A DNA stretch of 64,000 bases from Microbulbifer sp. TB1203 (GTDB lineage Bacteria; Pseudomonadota; Gammaproteobacteria; Pseudomonadales; Cellvibrionaceae), in NCBI RefSeq assembly GCF_030997045.1, contig NZ_CP116899.1:4240001-4304000 (forward strand), written 5' to 3'. The notes beneath the pieces are model-generated. The model saw only the letters and a program-made list of their open reading frames with translations, had not been told where the DNA came from and did no database searches. Position 1 is the stretch's first letter. Every line of letters starts with the position of its first letter. A program made the translations under genes and the position numbers. Of this stretch, positions 58,949 to 64,000 are shown one piece after another.

Positions 58949-60142
58949 TCAGGCAATAACCCCCTGCTCGTGCAACTGTTCGATCTCCTTGGCGATGTAC
59001 CCTAGTAAAGCCAGCACTTCCCGCGAATGGGCGCCGAGCGGGGCGCCGGCGCTGTGCCGTTGCGGCTTTTCGCCGTCGAACAGGAAGGGGGTGTTGATCT
59101 GTGCGATCGCTTCGCCACCACTGTCCGTCGCCTCGCAAATCATTCGCCTCTGCTGCATCTGCTGGCTCTGCGCCGCCTCGAGAAAATCCAGTACCGGTTC
59201 CACGCAGGCGTCGATATGCGCGAACAGTCGCATCCATTGGTCCAGTGGTTGCTGGACAATGAGTTCGGCGATGTCCCCCTTGAGGGATTCCTGCTGGTCC
59301 TCCTGCACTATCCTTGAGAGCCACTGGGGTTTGCCGAGCGCGGTAAAGAAACGTTCGGCAAACTGCGGTTCCAGACTGCCCACGGAGAGATAGCGGTTGT
59401 CAGCGGTGCGGTAGTAGTCGTAGTAGCTGCCGCCGTTGAGCAGTTCGCTCTCGATTTCCGGGTCGCCGCCGCCGGCCAGGGCGCAGGCGCCGGATATGGC
59501 GTTCATGGCGAAGGCGCAGTCGGTCATGGCGATATCGATACGGCTGCCCTCGCCGCTTTGGCTGCGCTTGTAAACGGCGGCGAGAATCGACATTACCGCG
59601 TGGTGAGAACCACCGGCGATATCCGCGACCTGGGTGCCGGCGAGGCTGGGCCCCCCTTCTCTGCGCCCGGAATAGCTGGCCAAGCCGGACAGGGCCAGGT
59701 AGTTGATATCGTGCCCGGCGCGGTCGTTGAGGGGCCCCGTTTGACCGTAACCGGTGATGGAGCAGTAGATCAGGTCTTCGCGGGTTTCGCGTAGGTTTTC
59801 ATAGCCGAGGCCGAGGTTGTCCATTACCCCGGGGCGGAACTGTTCCAGCACCACGTCGTATTCCACCAGCAGTCGCCGCACGATTTCCACCGCCTTGGGG
59901 TTTTTTAAATCCAGGGCCAGGGATTTTTTGTTGCGGTTGATGGTGGCGTGGGCGGCGGAGATGTTCTTGTTCGCGCCGACCATCGGGGGCAGGCCGCGCA
60001 ACATGTCCGGCCGCGTGGGAGATTCGATGCGCAGTACGTCGGCGCCCATGTCCGCCAGTAGCATGGTGGCGTAGGGGCCGGGGAGGAGGGTGGTGAAGTC
60101 GAGAATTTTCAGGCCGTTGAGTGGGGCTTTGTTGTTGGACAT
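58949..60142 (-). CDS. CaiB/BaiF family CoA transferase
   Basis: The 397-aa protein has family III CoA-transferase features: LNGLKILDFTTLLPGPYATM at the start, LADMGADVLRIESP, the nucleophile Asp region in GQTGPLNDRAGHDINYLALS, and GGGDPEIESELLNGGSYYDY later. Members such as alpha-methylacyl-CoA racemase and CaiB act on CoA thioesters without a ping-pong Glu. Racemase is possible given the beta-oxidation company. It lies downstream of an acyl-CoA dehydrogenase gene with two REP units between. Confidence 0.88.
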   Translation of the reverse strand: MSNNKAPLNGLKILDFTTLLPGPYATMLLADMGADVLRIESPTRPDMLRGLPPMVGANKNISAAHATINRNKKSLALDLKNPKAVEIVRRLLVEYDVVLEQFRPGVMDNLGLGYENLRETREDLIYCSITGYGQTGPLNDRAGHDINYLALSGLASYSGRREGGPSLAGTQVADIAGGSHHAVMSILAAVYKRSQSGEGSRIDIAMTDCAFAMNAISGACALAGGGDPEIESELLNGGSYYDYYRTADNRYLSVGSLEPQFAERFFTALGKPQWLSRIVQEDQQESLKGDIAELIVQQPLDQWMRLFAHIDACVEPVLDFLEAAQSQQMQQRRMICEATDSGGEAIAQINTPFLFDGEKPQRHSAGAPLGAHSREVLALLGYIAKEIEQLHEQGVIA

Positions 60143-60175
60143 GACTGTTTGCCGATAGGTGGAGTTCGCGATTTC

Positions 60176-60328
60176 GCTGTAGGAGCCTGCTTGCAGGCGA
60201 ACGGATCAGGGCTTCGTAGCTTTTTCGCCTGCAAGCAGGCTCCTACATGGGGGCTGTAGGATGGGCAAAGCGCAGCGTGCCCATCACCCGGAGTTGATGG
60301 GCACGCTGCGCTTTGCCCATCCTACGGT
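60176..60328. repeat. Two adjacent REP-like palindromes
   Basis: Unit 1 has arms GTAGGAGCCTGCTTGCAGGCG and CGCCTGCAAGCAGGCTCCTAC (60,180-60,246). Unit 2 has GTAGGATGGGCAAAGCGCAG and its inverse (60,257-60,325). They sit between two genes of the same strand. Confidence 0.75.
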
Positions 60329-60350
60329 TCTCGCCAGTCCCGGCCCATTT

Positions 60351-61496
60351 TTATTCCTTCAACAGTTCACGGGAAATAATCAGCTTCATAATCTCGTTGG
60401 TGCCGGCGTATATGCGCTGTACCCGCGCGTCCGCCCAGGCGCGGGCGATGGGGTATTCCCACATGTAGCCGAAGCCGCCGTGCAGTTGCACGCATTCGTC
60501 GAGCAGTTTGCACTGGAAGTCGGTGGTGAGCAGTTTGGCCTTGGCCGCGGTGGCTACGTCGAGTTTTTTGTCGTAGTGCAGTTCCAGGCAGCGGTCGACG
60601 AATACGCGCATGGCGGTGAGTTCCGCGTCCATCTCCGCCAGTTTGAACTGGGTGTTCTGGAAACCGGCGATGGCGCGGCCGAAGGCTTTGCGCTCGCGCA
60701 CATAGTCCAGTGTCCAGCCCAGCGCTGCCTCGGCATTGGCGACTGCGCCGAGAGCCACACTCAGCCGCTCTTGGGGCAGCTCCTGCATCAGGTAGATAAA
60801 ACCCTGGCCCTCGGCGCCGAGCAGGTTTTCCGCCGGCACTTTGACGTCGTCGAAAAACAGCTCCGAGGTGTCCTGGGCTTTCATGCCGATTTTTTCCAGG
60901 TTGGTGCCCTTTTTGAATCCCGGGCTGTCCGCTTCCACCAGCAGCAGGCTGGTGCCCGCGGCACCCGCTTCGGGATTGGTCTTGGCCACCACGATTACCA
61001 GGTCGGCGTGCTGGCCGTTGGTGATAAAGGTCTTGGAGCCGTTGAGGAGATAGTGATCGTCCTTTTTGATCGCTGTGGTGCGCACGCCCTGGAGATCGGA
61101 GCCGGCGCCGGGCTCGGTCATGGCGATGGCGGTGACGATTTCCCCGCTGATGCACTTGGGCAGGTATTTCTGTTTCTGCTCTTCGCTGCCGTAGTTGACG
61201 ATATAGGGCACGGCGATATCCGAGTGCAGTCCCCAGCCGATGCCGGTGAGGCCGGCGCGGGCTATTTCCTCGTCGATGATGGCGTTGTAGCCGAAATCCA
61301 CTTCCAGGCCGCCGTAGGCCTCCGGCGCCTGGGGGCAGAGAAAACCCATTTCCCCGGCTTTGGTCCAGAGCGCGCGGTCCACCTGGCCGTCTTTTTCCCA
61401 CTGGCTGTGGAAGGGCGCGGCTTCTTTTTCCAGGAATTTGCGCACGGTGTCGCGGAACTGTTCGTGTTCCTCGGTGAAGACGGTTCTCGGGATCAT
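60351..61496 (-). CDS. Acyl-CoA dehydrogenase
   Basis: The 381-aa flavoprotein has the family hallmarks: AMTEPGAGSDLQGVRTTA (FAD/substrate loop), FITNGQHADLVIVVAKT, then a C-terminal domain with the GGFGYMWEYPIARAWADARV motif and the YAGTNEIMKLIISREL terminus. The catalytic base Glu is likely the E of AGTNEIM, as in medium-chain enzymes. AGGAG precedes the ATG. First dehydrogenation step of beta-oxidation or branched-chain acyl-CoA breakdown. Confidence 0.94.
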   Translation of the reverse strand: MIPRTVFTEEHEQFRDTVRKFLEKEAAPFHSQWEKDGQVDRALWTKAGEMGFLCPQAPEAYGGLEVDFGYNAIIDEEIARAGLTGIGWGLHSDIAVPYIVNYGSEEQKQKYLPKCISGEIVTAIAMTEPGAGSDLQGVRTTAIKKDDHYLLNGSKTFITNGQHADLVIVVAKTNPEAGAAGTSLLLVEADSPGFKKGTNLEKIGMKAQDTSELFFDDVKVPAENLLGAEGQGFIYLMQELPQERLSVALGAVANAEAALGWTLDYVRERKAFGRAIAGFQNTQFKLAEMDAELTAMRVFVDRCLELHYDKKLDVATAAKAKLLTTDFQCKLLDECVQLHGGFGYMWEYPIARAWADARVQRIYAGTNEIMKLIISRELLKE

Positions 61497-61521
61497 GGTT
61501 TTTCTCCTGCGTTATTTTTCA

Positions 61522-61608
61522 CTGTAGGAGCGGCCGTTGGCCGCGATAGCGGGCCTGCGGCCCGCAAGCCGAGCTGGAGCTCGGCGTTCCCAGGGGCCGT
61601 TCCCACAA
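61522..61608. repeat. Composite REP-like repeat
   Basis: CTGTAGGAGCGGCCGTTGGC, then GCGGGCCTGCGGCCCGCAAG and CCGAGCTGGAGCTCGGC. Nearly the same arrangement as 5,433-5,505. It separates the FadB-like gene from the dehydrogenase gene. Confidence 0.75.
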
Positions 61609-61613
61609 AGTTG

Positions 61614-63776
61614 TTATTGATCGGCCAGGGGGCGGTTGTCGAACAGCATTTCCGGTGGTTCAAAACGCTCGCCGTAGCGCTCCGCCAGTTCCCGGGCGCG
61701 GCGGGCGAATTCCGCCGGGCCGTACTGGTTGATAGTTTGCAGGGCGCCGCCGGTCCAGGGCGGAAAGCCTATACCGAAGATGGAGCCGATATTGGCTTCG
61801 CGCACACTGCGCAGGATTTTCTCGTTATAACAGCGCAGGGTCTCCAGGGCCATGATAAACAGCAGCCGCTCCTCGATATCCACCAGCGGCGGCTGTTCGG
61901 CTTCGGGAAATTCTTCCTCCAGTCCGCGCCACAGATGTTTTTTCCCGCCTTCCGGGTAGCTGTAAAAGCCGCCGCCGGAGGCTTTTCCGGTGCGGCCCAG
62001 TTCCAGCATGCGGTCCACCACTGAATCCGCGGGATGGGCGGCCGGGGTTTTCCCCTCCGACTCCAGATCGGCAACAGTCTGCTGGCGAATCTTGCCCATC
62101 AGTGTGAGCGACACTTCGTCGCTGACCGCCAGCGGTCCCACCGGGAAACCCGCCAGTGCGGCGGCGTTTTCGATGCTCGCCGGGCAGACGCCCTCTCCCA
62201 GCATGGCAATACCTTCGTTGGTGTAGCAGCCGAACACCCGCGAGGTGAAAAAACCGCGGCTGTCGTTGACCACGATCGGTGTCTTACCGATCTGCCGCAC
62301 AAAGGCGAAGGCCCGGGCCAGGGTGTCGTCGGAGGTCTGTTCGCCGCGGATGATTTCCACCAGCGGCATCCTGTCCGCGGGGGAGAAGAAATGCAGGCCG
62401 ATAAAATTCATTGGCCGCGTACTGGCGCGGGCCAGGCCGGTAATGGGCAGGGTGGAGGTGTTGGAGGCGAAGACTGCGCTCTCGGCCAATTGCGCCTCCG
62501 CCTCGACGGTGACTTCGGCTTTGAGTTTTCGGTCCTCGAAAACCGCCTCGATCACCAGTTCACAGCCCTGAAGGTCCTGTGGGTCTGCGGTGGGTTGGAT
62601 GCGGTCGAGGATTTCCCGCACGGAGTTCTCGTCGGTCTTTCCCTGTTGCAGGCGTTTTTGCAGTGACTTGTCGGCGTAACCCTTGCCCTTTTGCGCGGCC
62701 TCCGCGGAAATATCTTTAAGTACAACCTGCACGCCCTTTCCGGCACAGGCATAGGCGATGGCCGCGCCCATCATGCCGGCGCCGAGGATGCCGATTTTGC
62801 GCAGCGGTTGGATTTTTTCCGCTCGCATTTCTTTGCGCACCGCCTCCGGCAGGCAGTCGCCGGCCTCGACGGCGTTTTTGCCGAACCAGAAGGTGCCGAT
62901 CATATTTTTTGCCACCGGGCCGCAGGCGAGTTCGACAAAATGGCGGGATTCGATACGGCTGGCGGTATCGAAATCCACCTGGGCGCCTTCGACCACAGTG
63001 GCGAGGATCGCCTCCGGTGCCGGCAGGCAGCCTTTGGTCTTCTGCCTGAGCATCGCCGGGGCAATGATCCGCAGCTGGGTGTTTTTGCGGTTGTTGGCAT
63101 CGCCGCCGGGCATGCGGTAATCGGGGCTGTCCCAGGGCTGCTGACTCTGCGGGTTGGCGAGAATAAATGCGCGCGCCAGTTCCAGCAGTTGCTCCGGGGT
63201 TTGCGCCAGTTGGTGTATCAGGCCGGCTTCCCGCGCGCGCCGGGCATTCAACTGTTTGCCTTCCAACAGGTAGGGAAGGGAATTTTGCAGGCCGAGCAGG
63301 CGCGGCATACGCGTGCAGCCACCGCCGCCGGGCAGCAGCCCCAGGGTGACTTCCGGCAGGCCGATTTTGACCGCGCCACTGTCCAGTGCAATGCGCTGGT
63401 GACAGGCGAGACAGATTTCCCAGCCTCCTCCCAAAGCGGCGCCGTTGATCGCGGCCACCACCGGTTTGCCCTGGGTTTCCAGCCAGCGCAGATCCGCCTT
63501 GAGCGCCTCGCAGCTGTCGAAGAACCCCCCCGCGTCTTCCCGTTTGGCCGCATAGAGCGCCTTGAGATCGCCGCCGGCAAAGAAGGTTTTTTTGGCGGAG
63601 CGGATGACGATGCCGGTGAAATCGCTGTTTTGCAGCTGTTGGACAGCTTCGCGCAGGGACTCGGTAAAATCCCGATCCATCACATTGGCGGAGGCGTTGG
63701 GGTTGTCCAGGATCAGGTGGGCGATATTGTCGCTGTCTTTTTCCAGGCGAATGGATTTCATCTTGCCAATTTCCAT
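61614..63776 (-). CDS. FadB/FadJ-like multifunctional beta-oxidation enzyme
   Basis: The 720-aa protein has an N-terminal enoyl-CoA hydratase domain (INGAALGGGWEICLACHQRI with one catalytic Glu, then GLPEVTLGLLPGGGGCTRMP with the other). The 3-hydroxyacyl-CoA dehydrogenase domain follows from about residue 330: IGILGAGMMGAAIAYACAGK NAD loop, FIGLHFFSPADRMPLVEIIR with the catalytic His, and a C-terminal domain with VGPLAVSDEVSLTL. It catalyses hydration and the second oxidation. It starts 2 bp after the thiolase stop, the classical alpha/beta subunit operon, although here the thiolase comes first. Confidence 0.94.
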   Translation of the reverse strand: MEIGKMKSIRLEKDSDNIAHLILDNPNASANVMDRDFTESLREAVQQLQNSDFTGIVIRSAKKTFFAGGDLKALYAAKREDAGGFFDSCEALKADLRWLETQGKPVVAAINGAALGGGWEICLACHQRIALDSGAVKIGLPEVTLGLLPGGGGCTRMPRLLGLQNSLPYLLEGKQLNARRAREAGLIHQLAQTPEQLLELARAFILANPQSQQPWDSPDYRMPGGDANNRKNTQLRIIAPAMLRQKTKGCLPAPEAILATVVEGAQVDFDTASRIESRHFVELACGPVAKNMIGTFWFGKNAVEAGDCLPEAVRKEMRAEKIQPLRKIGILGAGMMGAAIAYACAGKGVQVVLKDISAEAAQKGKGYADKSLQKRLQQGKTDENSVREILDRIQPTADPQDLQGCELVIEAVFEDRKLKAEVTVEAEAQLAESAVFASNTSTLPITGLARASTRPMNFIGLHFFSPADRMPLVEIIRGEQTSDDTLARAFAFVRQIGKTPIVVNDSRGFFTSRVFGCYTNEGIAMLGEGVCPASIENAAALAGFPVGPLAVSDEVSLTLMGKIRQQTVADLESEGKTPAAHPADSVVDRMLELGRTGKASGGGFYSYPEGGKKHLWRGLEEEFPEAEQPPLVDIEERLLFIMALETLRCYNEKILRSVREANIGSIFGIGFPPWTGGALQTINQYGPAEFARRARELAERYGERFEPPEMLFDNRPLADQ

Positions 63777-63778
63777 TT

Positions 63779-64000
<222 letters not shown>

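Overview
The window reads as chromosomal DNA of a GC-rich gammaproteobacterium. A Microbulbifer/Cellvibrionales-type marine organism is my inference. It rests on the style of the proteins (several secreted or lipoprotein zinc peptidases, FNT and cyanase genes, a YbiT-type ABC-F protein) and on the very many short intergenic palindromes of the GTAGGAGCGGCC and GTCATTCCGGCG types. No rRNA, tRNA or CRISPR array was seen.

Layout. 0-9.6 kb: end of a succinate-semialdehyde dehydrogenase-like gene, an omega-amino-acid aminotransferase, an HdeD-like membrane protein, an M1 aminopeptidase lipoprotein, a CocE-type hydrolase, an HExxH lipoprotein and a DoxX-like protein. 9.7-13.2 kb: a nitrogen-scavenging operon on the minus strand (FNT transporter, PP2C-kinase fusion, cyanase). 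It is preceded by a sigma-54 promoter, two NtrC-type boxes and a leader terminator. 13.4-18.2 kb: M28 peptidase, a four-fold tandem repeat, YbiT and a DUF1080 lipoprotein.

18.3-31.3 kb: an AT-rich cluster of small gene cassettes separated by long palindromes with integron attC character and no integrase in view (CALIN-like). Cassettes to the left of about 23.94 kb all read plus and those to the right all read minus. Two insertion sequences with perfect 8-bp target duplications lie in the right half. An IS66 element splits an alpha/beta hydrolase gene. An IS1595 element splits a toxin gene that looks like T6SS Tse2, leaving its Tsi2-like immunity gene intact.

31.8-46.6 kb: two paralogous M1 aminopeptidase lipoproteins flanking an MFS transporter, a cupin, a GST-like protein, an APC permease, an MsbA-like ABC exporter, a VF530-type protein and a secreted Nep1-like (NLP) protein with C-terminal Cys-rich repeats. 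46.6-54.8 kb: spermidine-synthase-like protein, DUF3667 protein, PH-domain protein, two decayed copies of the ABC exporter 3' end, two unknown genes, a broken NERD gene, and a two-gene unit of a putAbiC-like membrane protein and a DUF262 protein that looks like phage defence. 55-64 kb: an M16 peptidase, a DUF1993 protein and a fatty-acid/acyl-CoA operon (thiolase, FadB/FadJ-like, acyl-CoA dehydrogenase, CoA transferase).

The most notable observations are the NtrC/sigma-54-attenuated cyanase operon with its own kinase-phosphatase, the opposed cassette arrays carrying a broken Tse2/Tsi2 module, and the putAbiC-DUF262 pair.
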